64,000 bases of DNA from Nitrosospira sp. 56-18 (GTDB taxonomy: Bacteria; Pseudomonadota; Gammaproteobacteria; Burkholderiales; Nitrosomonadaceae). The stretch lies in NCBI GenBank assembly GCA_001899235.1, contig MKVR01000002.1, forward strand, positions 62,001 through 126,000. The letters are read 5' to 3'. Of this stretch, positions 16,875 through 30,872 are shown piece after piece; position 1 is the first letter of the stretch, and each line of letters begins with the position of its first letter. The notes under the pieces are model-generated. The model was not told the DNA's origin. It did no database searches and saw only the letters and a list, made by a program, of their open reading frames with translations. The translations under genes were made by a program, and so were the position numbers.

Positions 16875-17834
16875 CTAAAGGGGCTTGCGAGCCGGCTCTC
16901 GTGGCTTTGGCGTGCCAAAGCCCTCGTCTTCCGCCGATTTGCCCGATTCGAGATGGGCTTCGGTATGGGGATGCGAATGGATCAGATCGCCGTGGCGATG
17001 AAGCGTCACGCTCAGCGCGAATTTTTGCTGCGCGAGCTTCGCCAGTCCCGCCAGGCAGAACAACAGCGCGCCAAACAATACGATGGCCGCTCCCGAGGCA
17101 ACATTGAAAATATAGCTCAAATACATGCCGGCGACACCGGTCACGGCGCCGATAAGGCAGGCATAGAGCAGCATGCGGCTGAAGCTGTCTGTAATCATAC
17201 GTGCAGTCATTGCCGGCGCAATCAAGGTAGCTGCAATCATGGTGACGCCGACCACGTTCATGGAAGCAATGACGGATAGCGTAAGAAGCAACGAAAAGAT
17301 CAGATGGACGGCCCCGGTCCTGATTCCGAATACCCGTGCCGCTTCATTGTCGAAGGTGGAAAACAGCAACGGGCGATACAGCAAAATGACGGCAGCGATA
17401 TTGACCGCGGTAACGCTGCCAATGACGACCAGATCGCCATGGGTAATTCCGAGAATATTGCCGAACAACGCCGCTTCGAAGCTCAACCCGGAAGTGCGCG
17501 CCTGGCTGATGATAGCAACGCCAAAGGCGAACATGGCCGTCGTGACGATGCCAATAGCCGCATCCAGCTTGACCTTGCCGCTCCTGGTGATCCGGTCGAT
17601 CAGCAGCGCGGCAACCAGTCCCATTACCCCCGCACCGGCATAAAAATTGAGGTTCAGGAAAAAACCGGCTACCGCACCGCCAAATGCGGCGTGTGATAGC
17701 CCGTGCCCTACGTAGCTCATGCCCCGCAGTATCACGTACACGCCGATCAGGCCGCATAGCGCGCCGATCATCAGCGCCGCCAGCAGAGCATGCCTGAAGA
17801 ATTCATATTCCAGCGGTTCGAGGAGAATTTCCAT
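16875..17834 (-). CDS. Metal ABC transporter permease (ZnuB/MntB family)
   Basis: A 319-residue integral membrane protein of the ABC-3 family. It has the conserved GMSYVGHGLSHAAFGGAVAG and IASMNVVGVTMIAATLIAPA. The C-terminal tail beyond residue 275 is His-rich (HRHGDLIHSHPHTEAH). It starts in a TAATG overlap with the ATPase gene and is last in a binding protein-ATPase-permease unit. The family transports Zn, Mn or Fe; here the operator region suggests nickel control, so the metal is open. Confidence 0.92.
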   Translation of the reverse strand: MEILLEPLEYEFFRHALLAALMIGALCGLIGVYVILRGMSYVGHGLSHAAFGGAVAGFFLNLNFYAGAGVMGLVAALLIDRITRSGKVKLDAAIGIVTTAMFAFGVAIISQARTSGLSFEAALFGNILGITHGDLVVIGSVTAVNIAAVILLYRPLLFSTFDNEAARVFGIRTGAVHLIFSLLLTLSVIASMNVVGVTMIAATLIAPAMTARMITDSFSRMLLYACLIGAVTGVAGMYLSYIFNVASGAAIVLFGALLFCLAGLAKLAQQKFALSVTLHRHGDLIHSHPHTEAHLESGKSAEDEGFGTPKPREPARKPL

Positions 17835-18667
17835 TACTGGGCATCTCCCTTGAAACGCAGCGGGGTATTGTTGGCGATGAGGAAATGGCCCTCATGCCTG
17901 ACTATGACGATATCTCCGCCATAGGTCCTGGTCAGGATATCGGCGGTGAAAATATCCTGTGGCCGGCCCTGGGCTACGATGCCGTTATTGAAGCAGATCA
18001 CCCATGGCAAGTGGGAGGCTACCGCGTTCAGATCGTGCGTGGTAAGCAGAATGGTGATGCCTTCACTGTTGATATCGCCTAGAAGATGCAGCACTTCATG
18101 CTGAGTCTTGATGTCTACGCCTGAAGTAGGCTCATCCAGCACCACGAGCCGGGGATTGCTGATCAGCGCACGCGCGAGAAATGCTCGCTGGCGCTGGCCG
18201 CCGGAGGTATGCACAATGTGGTGGCGCAGGCAATCGTGGATTCCCAGTCGATGCGCGAGGTCGCGGACTCGCCGGCGCTCTTCCCTGCTGGGCCAGGGCC
18301 AGACGCGCCCGCTGGTGTAGAGGCCCATCAGTATGACTTCTTCCACTGTGACAGGAAAACTCCAGTCCACACTCCCCAGTTGCGGCACATAACCGACCAG
18401 GCCTGGCCGGATGGTGGCTGCGGCCTGCCCGGCCACACGCACTTCGCCCGAGAAAGCCGGCATAGTGCCGAGGATGATCTTGAGCAGCGTGGTCTTGCCG
18501 CATCCTGTTGGGCCGACAATACCGGCGAATTGACCGGCGTGAATATCCAGCGACAGGCGGGTAAAGACGACATTATGCTCGTAGCCCGCGCTCACTCCGG
18601 TCAGGCTTACCGCAGGCTTCGTCCCAGGATCTCCTGGGTCAAGGCGCGATATTGCTCGTGTCGACAT
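17834..18667 (-). CDS. Metal ABC transporter ATP-binding protein (ZnuC family)
   Basis: An ABC ATPase of about 277 residues: Walker A GPTGCGKTT, signature TSGGQRQRAFLARAL, Walker B LVVLDEPTSGVD and the switch His in TTHDL. It energises import through the adjacent permease. I chose ATG 18667, which overlaps the end of the binding-protein gene by 29 bases; ATG 18691 is also possible. Confidence 0.92.
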   Translation of the reverse strand: MSTRAISRLDPGDPGTKPAVSLTGVSAGYEHNVVFTRLSLDIHAGQFAGIVGPTGCGKTTLLKIILGTMPAFSGEVRVAGQAAATIRPGLVGYVPQLGSVDWSFPVTVEEVILMGLYTSGRVWPWPSREERRRVRDLAHRLGIHDCLRHHIVHTSGGQRQRAFLARALISNPRLVVLDEPTSGVDIKTQHEVLHLLGDINSEGITILLTTHDLNAVASHLPWVICFNNGIVAQGRPQDIFTADILTRTYGGDIVIVRHEGHFLIANNTPLRFKGDAQ

Positions 18668-19643
18668 TCGCCACGCAACCGTCATTGCCACCCAGCGCTG
18701 CCGTCATGATCGCCATGTTATTGGCCATCATGCCGATAAACGAATCATTCGGCGCCGCAGGCAACTCGTCATCCGAAAGCTCATCTATGAACTTGACGCC
18801 GGTTTCCCGGGCAATCTGGGCCATGACTTTGCTCGGAAAAACCTCGGAACCGAAAATTGCCGGTATTTTTTCCTTCTTTATCTGCTTGATGATCCGCGCG
18901 ACATCCCTGGGACCCGGTTCCGAAAAATCGGACGGCTGGATGGCCGCCACCACGGTCATGCCATAGCGCGGGGCAAAATAGGCAAACGAGTCATGATACG
19001 TGACCAGCTTGCGATTTTGCGAAGGTATGGTATTGACGCATTTGAAGATCGCCTGGTCCAGTCCCCGCAGCTTGCCCAGGTAGGCCGCCGCATTTCTCGC
19101 ATAATCCTCCCGGTGCGCCGGGTCGAGCCCGGCTAGCGCGTCCCGCGCAATTTCCGCATAACGCATCGCCAGCGCGATATTGGGCCACAAATGGGGATTC
19201 GGATGCCCCTGTTCCCTGGGAAAGCTGAAATCGTACCGCCAGTCTTCCTTGCGCAGCGCACGATCGCCGAGTCGCAAGATGGAAACGCCACGATTCTTGA
19301 CCTTCTCCGCAAGCTTCACCGTAGGCAGTTCCAGATCCAGCCCGTTCACGATGATGATGTCCGCTGCCTGCAGGATCTTGGCATCGGCCGGCGTCGGCTC
19401 GAAGGTATGGGAATCGGTTCCATCGGGAACGACCCCTGTCACCTCGGCGTAAGTACCCGCCACGTTCCGGACAATATTGGTGATGGGTGCGACGGTAGTA
19501 ACGACACGGATCGTTTTTTTCGGATCGGCCGCCTGGGTCACGCTAGAGAGCAGAAACGGCAACAACGCCGACAGGAGGAAGGGGCTGATGAGTCTGATGA
19601 AAAACCGGGTTATCAATCCATTCATGGTTGTTCCAACTGGCAC
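18639..19643 (-). CDS. Metal ABC transporter substrate-binding protein
   Basis: A 334-residue cluster A-I (ZnuA/PsaA-type) binding protein with a signal peptide (cleavage near TQA-AD). Candidate ligands are the His of DSHTFEP, the His of NPHLWPN, Glu in GSEVFPSK and Asp in DELSDDE. It lacks the His-rich loop usual in ZnuA, which leans away from zinc. It is the first gene of the ABC unit and diverges from a TonB receptor across a set of NikR-like half-sites. Confidence 0.92.
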   Translation of the reverse strand: MPVGTTMNGLITRFFIRLISPFLLSALLPFLLSSVTQAADPKKTIRVVTTVAPITNIVRNVAGTYAEVTGVVPDGTDSHTFEPTPADAKILQAADIIIVNGLDLELPTVKLAEKVKNRGVSILRLGDRALRKEDWRYDFSFPREQGHPNPHLWPNIALAMRYAEIARDALAGLDPAHREDYARNAAAYLGKLRGLDQAIFKCVNTIPSQNRKLVTYHDSFAYFAPRYGMTVVAAIQPSDFSEPGPRDVARIIKQIKKEKIPAIFGSEVFPSKVMAQIARETGVKFIDELSDDELPAAPNDSFIGMMANNMAIMTAALGGNDGCVANVDTSNIAP

Positions 19644-19680
19644 CGAATACCGATGCGCTAGTTTAGCGCTCCTCCGAAAA

Positions 19681-19743
19681 TATGAAAAGATATAAATATT
19701 TCATACATTCGATAATGTATGATAATATCAGAAATATTCATAC
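19681..19743. promoter_or_regulatory. Array of NikR-like half-sites between divergent transporters
   Basis: The interval reads TATGA-N15-TCATACAT-N6-ATGTATGA-N15-TCATAC, four half-sites in a nearly symmetrical arrangement. TCATACAT (19701-19708) and ATGTATGA (19715-19722) are exact reverse complements. GTATGA/TCATAC are the half-sites of the E. coli NikR operator (there spaced 16). A nikR gene lies downstream at 22498. The sites lie where both divergent promoters would be. Confidence 0.6.
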
Positions 19744-19911
19744 GATTGCTTTATCACATTGAATTCCTGTGATTTCTTCATCGGTCTCTGAAAAACTAGC
19801 GTGAGCGCGGGCACCACAGGCAGGTAAGCCGTGCAAATGCTGAAATATTGGGAAGGCCGCTGGCTGCCAGCCGCTTGCCGGACATAAAAATTATAATTTT
19901 TCGTGTGCAAT

Positions 19912-22242
19912 ATGCTTCTGAGCAGAACGTCCGGAATATCGTCCTGGTATAAGACCGGGATATCAACCCTGCCCATCCTTATACCATTACTGGTTTTTTC
20001 TCCGAGCGGAATCAACGCTTATGCGCAAGAAGTTCCGGGTGCATCCGGAAAACCCATGCCGCCTGAGCGCATTGACCCAGTGGAGAAACAGGATTCACCT
20101 GCTGCCGTCCAACTCGCCGATACCGTCTCGCAGAATGCCTTGCGTCCCGCTAAACCACGAAACGACGGCGCAACCGCGCAACCCGTGGTCAAGCTCAAGG
20201 AAGTGGTGGTACTGGGCAAAGAGCGCGGGACCAGCCTTGTAGGCGAAACCCAATCCGCGTCCCAGGGATTCATAGGCCAGGAGCAGATTAAAAATCGCCC
20301 GCTGTCACGCGTCGCCGAAGTGGTTGAGTTCATTCCCGGCATGATTGCTACCCAGCATAGCGGCGATGGAAAAGCCAACCAGTATTTTTTGCGTGGATTC
20401 AACCTCGATCATGGCACCGATTTCGCCACATTTATTGACGGAGTACCCATCAACCTGCCCAGCCATGCCCATGGCCAGGGCTACATGGATCTCAATGGCC
20501 TGATTCCGGAACTGATAGACAATGTTCAATATGGGAAAGGACCTTATTATGCAGATCAGGGAGATTTTTCCGCGGCGGGCCACGCCAAGATTACCACCTT
20601 CAACTCGCTTCCCCAGGGTTTTGCCAAGTTTACCGGTGGCTCTTTCGGCTTCTACCGAGGGGTGGCAGCGAATTCAAACAGGGTAGGAGGTGGCGATGTG
20701 CTCTACGCCATCGACGTGAATACGTATAACGGCCCCTGGGTGCTGCCTGAACATGCTCTCAAATTCAACGGCATGCTCAAGTATAGTGTCGACTATGGCA
20801 ACTGGGGCGCAAGCGTCGGAGCTCACGCATATCACGCGAAATGGCGTCCGACCAACCAGATTCCGCTGTTTGCGGTAACTGAAGGCCTCATCAATCGCTT
20901 CGGAAACATAGATCCCACCGATAACGGCGAAACCGGGCGCTATACGCTTCACGGCAACTGGTGGCAAAAAGAAAAAGACTATCGCCGGGAGGCCTCGTTT
21001 TATCTGGTCAGGTACAATCTCAACCTCACGTCCGACTTCAGCGGTTTCGTCAATTCCGTCGCCGACAACATAGTGCTTCCTGGCGGAATAATTCCCAGCG
21101 ACCAGGTGAATCAAACGGATTCCCGCATCTATTTTGGCGGCAGGGCACAGCAAAGCTGGCTAGGCAACATCGCTGGTTTCGACATGGAAAATACGGTTGG
21201 CATCCAGGTCCGCAACGATTTGAATCGCGTTTTGCTGAACAATTCCAATCGGGGAGTCGTTTATCATAATGTAAGCAGGGATCAGGTCACGGAAACGAGT
21301 ATCGGCCTGTATTTGCAAAATCAGACATTCTGGTTGCCCAAACTCAGGACCATTGCGGGCCTGCGAGGTGACATCTTCAATTTCAACGTACATGCCTATA
21401 CTGTTCCCCAAAACTCCGGCAACAAGACGGATGGACTGATGAGCCCCAAGCTCAGCGTTGTTCTAGGGCCTTGGTATAACAGCGAGATTTACTTTAATAT
21501 CGGTGAAGGTTACCATTCCAACGATGCCCGCGGCGTCACCGCGACGGTCAATACCAATCAGATTGGCAACAATAATTTTGCGCCTCAATTGGCCGCCAAC
21601 GGGCTTGTGCGCGCGAAAGGCGCGGAGGTGGGTTTCCGTACCGAAGCTATCGAAGGCTTAAAGTCCACCCTGGCAATCTGGTATCTGCATTCAGCGTCGG
21701 AACTTGTATTTAGCGGAGATGCGGGCACCACGGAAACAAGTGGCGCCAGCACCCGCTACGGCATCGAGTGGGCCAATTTTTACCGGCCCTCCAAGTGGCT
21801 GATCCTCGACGCCGATTTCTCATTTACCCATGCGCGCTATGATCAGGCTCAACTGAACCAGGCGAGCGATCCCTCAAACCAGGCGTATGGATTCCACATT
21901 CCCAATGCCGTGGGACGCACCATCAGCGCGGGGGCGACATTGAATCTGCCGCATAACCTGTTTACCACGCTTCGCTTGCGCCATTTCGGCGATGTATCGG
22001 TGGATACCAACAATCCCGTCAAACCCTACAGCACGACGATCGTCAATCTCTCGACCGGATATGAGCTGGCCAGAAGATTCAAGATCCAGCTCGACGTATT
22101 GAATCTGCTGAATGCTAAAAACTTCGATATCGCATACTACTACGGATACCAGACGAGTCCATCGGCTATGGCAAGAGATGGTCTTGTCTTCCACCCGATT
22201 GAATCGCGCATGTATCGTGTCAATCTGACATATCAGTTTTAA
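19912..22242 (+). CDS. TonB-dependent outer-membrane receptor, putative metal uptake
   Basis: About 776 residues. The signal region ends NAYAQE, then a plug domain with VKLKEVVVLGKERG as TonB box, FLRGFNLDHGTDFATFIDGV and INLPSHAHGQGY. A large barrel ends in RMYRVNLTYQF. The HGTDF/SHAHGQ motifs mark a receptor subgroup distinct from classical siderophore receptors. It is divergent from a metal ABC transporter and followed by nikR, so a nickel-chelate substrate is my inference. The start could also be GTG 19903. Confidence 0.9.
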   Translation: MLLSRTSGISSWYKTGISTLPILIPLLVFSPSGINAYAQEVPGASGKPMPPERIDPVEKQDSPAAVQLADTVSQNALRPAKPRNDGATAQPVVKLKEVVVLGKERGTSLVGETQSASQGFIGQEQIKNRPLSRVAEVVEFIPGMIATQHSGDGKANQYFLRGFNLDHGTDFATFIDGVPINLPSHAHGQGYMDLNGLIPELIDNVQYGKGPYYADQGDFSAAGHAKITTFNSLPQGFAKFTGGSFGFYRGVAANSNRVGGGDVLYAIDVNTYNGPWVLPEHALKFNGMLKYSVDYGNWGASVGAHAYHAKWRPTNQIPLFAVTEGLINRFGNIDPTDNGETGRYTLHGNWWQKEKDYRREASFYLVRYNLNLTSDFSGFVNSVADNIVLPGGIIPSDQVNQTDSRIYFGGRAQQSWLGNIAGFDMENTVGIQVRNDLNRVLLNNSNRGVVYHNVSRDQVTETSIGLYLQNQTFWLPKLRTIAGLRGDIFNFNVHAYTVPQNSGNKTDGLMSPKLSVVLGPWYNSEIYFNIGEGYHSNDARGVTATVNTNQIGNNNFAPQLAANGLVRAKGAEVGFRTEAIEGLKSTLAIWYLHSASELVFSGDAGTTETSGASTRYGIEWANFYRPSKWLILDADFSFTHARYDQAQLNQASDPSNQAYGFHIPNAVGRTISAGATLNLPHNLFTTLRLRHFGDVSVDTNNPVKPYSTTIVNLSTGYELARRFKIQLDVLNLLNAKNFDIAYYYGYQTSPSAMARDGLVFHPIESRMYRVNLTYQF

Positions 22243-22497
22243 AATTGACGCTCCTTCCTTGGGAGTATATGGACGAGACTCGCAAATCCGCTCCATAAAA
22301 ATTAATCCATATTTACCGCTGCAAGCCGGAAATCAATCACAAATCATGCAACGCGGGTATAACTCCATGGTAAGCTTTCTCAATGTCGACATTCCATATG
22401 GGAGAGCTTTCTTCCATGTCGATGGCAACCACGTTGAATCCGGCTATTTTCCCGGGACCGCGGATATTCCATTCCACCTGATTGAATACTATGTACC

Positions 22498-22959
22498 ATG
22501 GAACGCCTCACCATATCGCTCGATAACCAGCTCTGCGAGCAGTTCGACCAGTTCATACACGCGCGCGGATACACCAATCGCTCGGAAGCGATGCGCGACC
22601 TGATACGCGATGAACTGGAGGCCGCGCGCCTGGACAAGGGAAACGAGGGACACTGTATCGCCACTCTCAGCTACATCTACAATCACCACGAGACCGATCT
22701 CGCCAGCCGCGTTACCGCGGTGCAGCATGACCATCACGACTTGACGCTGTCCAGCATGCACGTGCATATGGATCACGACAACTGCCTGGAGGTGGTCATT
22801 CTCCGCGGCGATATCCGAAGCGTCGAAAGTTTCGCCAATACGGTGATGGCGACTCGCGGCGTCCGGCACGGCAAGCTGCATATGGTGCCGGTAGAAATCA
22901 GGCACGAGCAGCATTCTTCCTCCTCCGTGCCCCATACGCACAGCAACCCTCTCACCTGA
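22498..22959 (+). CDS. nikR: Nickel-responsive transcriptional regulator NikR
   Basis: A 153-residue NikR. The N-terminal ribbon-helix-helix (MERLTISLDNQLCEQFDQFI, then RSEAMRDLIRDEL) binds DNA. The C-terminal ACT-like domain holds the nickel site: His in QHDHHDLTLS, then MHVHMDHDNCLEV with the His-X-His and Cys of the square-planar site. The extreme C-terminus is extended by HEQHSSSSVPHTHSNPL, also His-containing. No strong ribosome binding site precedes the ATG. It probably acts on the half-site array at 19681-19743. Confidence 0.95.
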   Translation: MERLTISLDNQLCEQFDQFIHARGYTNRSEAMRDLIRDELEAARLDKGNEGHCIATLSYIYNHHETDLASRVTAVQHDHHDLTLSSMHVHMDHDNCLEVVILRGDIRSVESFANTVMATRGVRHGKLHMVPVEIRHEQHSSSSVPHTHSNPLT

Positions 22960-22995
22960 TCCCATAACCTGACCATAGCGCGGAACGGAATACGC

Positions 22996-23754
22996 ATGTG
23001 CGATGCGCATCATAGGGACGACAAGGCCAACGGGATTGCCGCGGCTTCCCATGACCGGCGACGGTTTCTCAGGACGGCAGCCGCCGTGAGTTTCGGGACA
23101 GCGCTTGCCGCGGCCGCGGCAAGAACAGGATTTGCCGCAAAAAAGAAGGGACCGCTGCCTGAAAATATCATAGCGCCGGATGCCGCGCTGGAAAGATTGA
23201 TGGCTGGCAACAACCGGTATGCATCGGGACAATCCAGGCCGCTGAATTTTACGAACGAACGCGCCCTGCTGGTTGGCGGACAGAACCCTTATGCATGCAT
23301 ATTGAGCTGTTCCGATTCGAGAGTAAGCCCGGAGTTCTGCTTTGACGAGCAACGGGGCGACCTGTTCGTGGCACGCGTAGCCGGCAATTATCTAACGACG
23401 GATTTTGTAGCCACCCTGGAGTATGCGGTTGCCGTGCTGCATGCACCCCTGATCATGGTGCTGGGCCATCAAGGCTGCGGAGCGGTGGATGCCGCCATCA
23501 AGGCGGTGCAAAACAACGAGCAGTTTCCCGGCCACATCCAGTCCCTGGCAAGCGCGCTGGCCCCCGCGGTCAGGGCTGCCAAAAACATGCCCGGCGAACT
23601 GTTCAGCAACACAGTCAAGGTGAATGTCATCCGTACGGCGGAAAAACTGAGGAAACAGCCGCCCATTCTGAGCAGACTGGCCTCAGAGGGGAAAATACTT
23701 GTAGCGGGCGGCGTTTACAATCTTGAAACGGGAAAGGTCGACCTGGTCACCTGA
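22996..23754 (+). CDS. Tat-exported beta-class carbonic anhydrase
   Basis: A 252-residue beta-carbonic anhydrase that would interconvert CO2 and bicarbonate. Zinc ligands Cys105, His158 and Cys161 (SCSDSR; GHQGCG) and the Asp107-Arg109 dyad are present. The N-terminus has a twin-arginine signal (HDRRRFLRTAAAVSFG followed by an Ala-rich hydrophobic stretch), so it should act in the periplasm. It follows nikR after 36 bases, in a locus with metal transporters. It might supply bicarbonate for autotrophy or pH balance. Confidence 0.93.
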   Translation: MCDAHHRDDKANGIAAASHDRRRFLRTAAAVSFGTALAAAAARTGFAAKKKGPLPENIIAPDAALERLMAGNNRYASGQSRPLNFTNERALLVGGQNPYACILSCSDSRVSPEFCFDEQRGDLFVARVAGNYLTTDFVATLEYAVAVLHAPLIMVLGHQGCGAVDAAIKAVQNNEQFPGHIQSLASALAPAVRAAKNMPGELFSNTVKVNVIRTAEKLRKQPPILSRLASEGKILVAGGVYNLETGKVDLVT

Positions 23755-23860
23755 GCACAGCCGTTTCGCTGCCGGCTCACATTCCGCGCATTCCGCCCGG
23801 ATTTACCCCCAACGCGTTTAGCGATGGCCCATCCAGGGGTTTCCGAAGAAAGAATGGAGC

Positions 23861-24166
23861 TCATCGCGAGGCCTCCTTCTCCTTGCCTTCTTTTCCCCCC
23901 TCCAGTATGTGAACAAAGACCTCTTCCTTCCTGATCATTCCCAGCTCGCTCCGGGCACGCTCCTCGATAGCTTCATGGCCCTGCTTGAGGTCCCGCACCT
24001 CCGCATCCAGCGCGGCGTTGCGGATTTGAAGCTCCTGGTTGATTTCGTGTTGCGTCCGTATCTGCTGGCCAACCTCGCGTACCTTGAGCCAACTGCCCTT
24101 CCCCAGCCACAACGGATACTGCAGCAGGACAATAAAAGCAACCAGCACAAGACTCAATACTTTCAC
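23861..24166 (-). CDS. ftsB: Cell division protein FtsB
   Basis: A 101-residue bitopic protein of the septum-formation initiator (DivIC/FtsB) family. An N-terminal membrane helix (VLSLVLVAFIVLLQYPLWLG) is followed by a coiled coil (REVGQQIRTQHEINQELQIR) and the conserved EERARSELGMIRKEEVFV. The eno-ftsB order is common in Beta- and Gammaproteobacteria. It would act with FtsL and FtsQ at the divisome. Confidence 0.93.
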   Translation of the reverse strand: MKVLSLVLVAFIVLLQYPLWLGKGSWLKVREVGQQIRTQHEINQELQIRNAALDAEVRDLKQGHEAIEERARSELGMIRKEEVFVHILEGGKEGKEKEASR

Positions 24167-24213
24167 AGGGCATCCATTGGTCAGCTATCCGCTTGCCTGC
24201 AGTTCTCGCAAGA

Positions 24214-25653
<1,440 letters not shown>

Positions 25654-25717
25654 CTAGCTCGTTCTCTTCCTGCCGAACAAGGGGTCGCCTCGACGACGCC
25701 AAATTCATGGATTATGC

Positions 25718-29029
<3,312 letters not shown>

Positions 29030-30226
29030 GTGATTAATCAAAAGCAAAATCCTTCGTTCTTCCGCCGTCGTTTCCACCAAATCCTGGCAGCCTGTGCAGT
29101 ACTTGGCTCATTACCGGCAAGCGCATACATACCAGATTTAAATGATAACTTTCAGTTGCATAACATAACCGCCACGCCCGTATATACATGGACTGCAACC
29201 GCCACCGGCAAGGTGCCTGTCAACAACGAACTCAGACCGAGCTTCGAGGTGAATTACGATTTATCCCCTTTGGAAGATGCCCTTCGTCGACGACCGGGTG
29301 CTGCGCCATTCAAGGTTACCGAAACCTTCTTGCTCGTAAATGCTGAGACCGCCCCTGACACGGTCGTAAAAGCCACTGTGGCCACCACGACAATTACTGC
29401 CAAAAACCAGAGCTTCATTTATAACCCGAACTGGGGCACGACCACACTGGGCAACGAACTGGCGGCCAGCGGAAACAATACGGCAGAATATCGCATCGAG
29501 CGCAGGCGTCCTTTTCTAAATGAGAACAGCAACATAGTTACGCTTTCTGCCGGCGCTTTGGCCGGGGGTGCCGCCTCTCCAGAGCGGGGGAACTCTGCCG
29601 GCATCGTATACAATGCCAACGGCGGAGCCCAGGCAGCAGCGTTAGCTGCTCCAATCGGCGCCGATATTCCTCCCGTAACCGTCTCGTTTGGGGCGCCTCT
29701 GGAGGTCTTTGCCCTCAGCAGTGCCGGGGGCGATCAGGTGCTGATCAAGGGCTTCAATGATACCGGTTATACCTTGCAGTTAGCTTCCTCCGGTGCGCAA
29801 GAGCGTGTGCAAGCTAACGCAACTAACGATGATTCCACGATTCAATTTGCCTCAAATGTGACGTTTAACGATATCTGGTCGGCCAACTCATCTTCCATCG
29901 GTGAGTTCGCTTCCAGCGGCGGCGTATGGGCCGCGTTCGATGGCACAAATCCCTCAATCGCCTATAACGCCTTTACCACTGGTGGACGGCCAGCCATTCT
30001 GCCTGGCGACGGTGGAGTTGTTTCATTTGATTTGTCCAGCAACCATACAGCTGGCAATAATGCATTATGGCTGTTTTTCAACACGCCTTCATCCAGCTTA
30101 TCTGGAGAACCGATCGGCTTCCTGATCACCCCGATACCTGAGCCTTCCATCATTACATTATTTACTGCAGGTCTATTTGTCACATTCGGTTATGGATATT
30201 CGCGGAGACAACAACACGTGACTTGA
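29030..30226 (+). CDS. PEP-CTERM sorting-domain exported protein
   Basis: A 398-residue secreted protein. The signal peptide (about 1-31, ending PASA-YIP) and the C-terminal tripartite sorting signal are both present: IPEPS, a hydrophobic helix (IITLFTAGLFVTFGYGY) and SRRQQ. PEP-CTERM proteins are processed by exosortase and are linked to exopolysaccharide and floc formation. The body is rich in Ala, Asn, Thr and Ser. The GTG start at 29030 is supported by AAAGGAG 7 bases upstream. No exosortase gene is in the window. Confidence 0.85.
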   Translation: MINQKQNPSFFRRRFHQILAACAVLGSLPASAYIPDLNDNFQLHNITATPVYTWTATATGKVPVNNELRPSFEVNYDLSPLEDALRRRPGAAPFKVTETFLLVNAETAPDTVVKATVATTTITAKNQSFIYNPNWGTTTLGNELAASGNNTAEYRIERRRPFLNENSNIVTLSAGALAGGAASPERGNSAGIVYNANGGAQAAALAAPIGADIPPVTVSFGAPLEVFALSSAGGDQVLIKGFNDTGYTLQLASSGAQERVQANATNDDSTIQFASNVTFNDIWSANSSSIGEFASSGGVWAAFDGTNPSIAYNAFTTGGRPAILPGDGGVVSFDLSSNHTAGNNALWLFFNTPSSSLSGEPIGFLITPIPEPSIITLFTAGLFVTFGYGYSRRQQHVT

Positions 30227-30430
30227 CGCAATCGCAACGATCAGCAGTCTGTCATTTGTTTCACGAAAGGCTTTGTGGATCAAAGCTTCAGACCGGAGGA
30301 AGTAAGCGGTCAACCGCCGGATTTAGGATTAATGGGTAATAAAATTTCGAAAGGATAATTTTGCGATACTGAACAATCTGGCCTGGAAAAAATTTCACGG
30401 CCACTTAATTTGAACAGGAGAATTTTGAAT

Positions 30431-30727
30431 ATGCCTAAATCCACGAAAAAGAAATTGAAATCCCTCATACCTCTCAAAGGCCAGGATCGGGAGCGAATGG
30501 GCCGTTTATTCGAAGAAATCACGGGCAAAGTGCAGGAAATGAGCGCCATAATGAATCGGCTACATGGGACGCCGGTTCATTGGTCAAATTTCAGAATCTC
30601 ATCTTCAGGCTCACCGGAAGCGGATGGCCCTTCCGTACTTATAGTCGTGTGCAACGAAGATACGGGAGAATGCGGCTGCTACGATCATGAAGCGGGAACA
30701 TGCGGGCCTTGCCCGGATCTCGGCTGA
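30431..30727 (+). CDS. Small protein with Cys-rich C-terminus
   Basis: A 98-residue protein. The N-terminus is Lys-rich (MPKSTKKKLKSLIPLKGQ) and the last 25 residues contain five Cys (VVCNEDTGECGCYDHEAGTC, then GPC), which could bind metal or form disulfides. ATG 30431 has AGGAG about 10 bases upstream. I do not recognise a family. It stands alone between the PEP-CTERM gene and a DUF5996 gene. Confidence 0.6.
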   Translation: MPKSTKKKLKSLIPLKGQDRERMGRLFEEITGKVQEMSAIMNRLHGTPVHWSNFRISSSGSPEADGPSVLIVVCNEDTGECGCYDHEAGTCGPCPDLG

Positions 30728-30872
30728 CACAGTTTCACAGTGTGCTGATAGCGGATGAGCAGCCGGTCCGCCTGTCCACGGCGATCGGCCTGTATCCGAG
30801 GGTCAAATGGTTAATCGACGACGCGCGCGATGACAGCATGATGCAGTGTTTCTTGATTGAAGAGGAACGATC

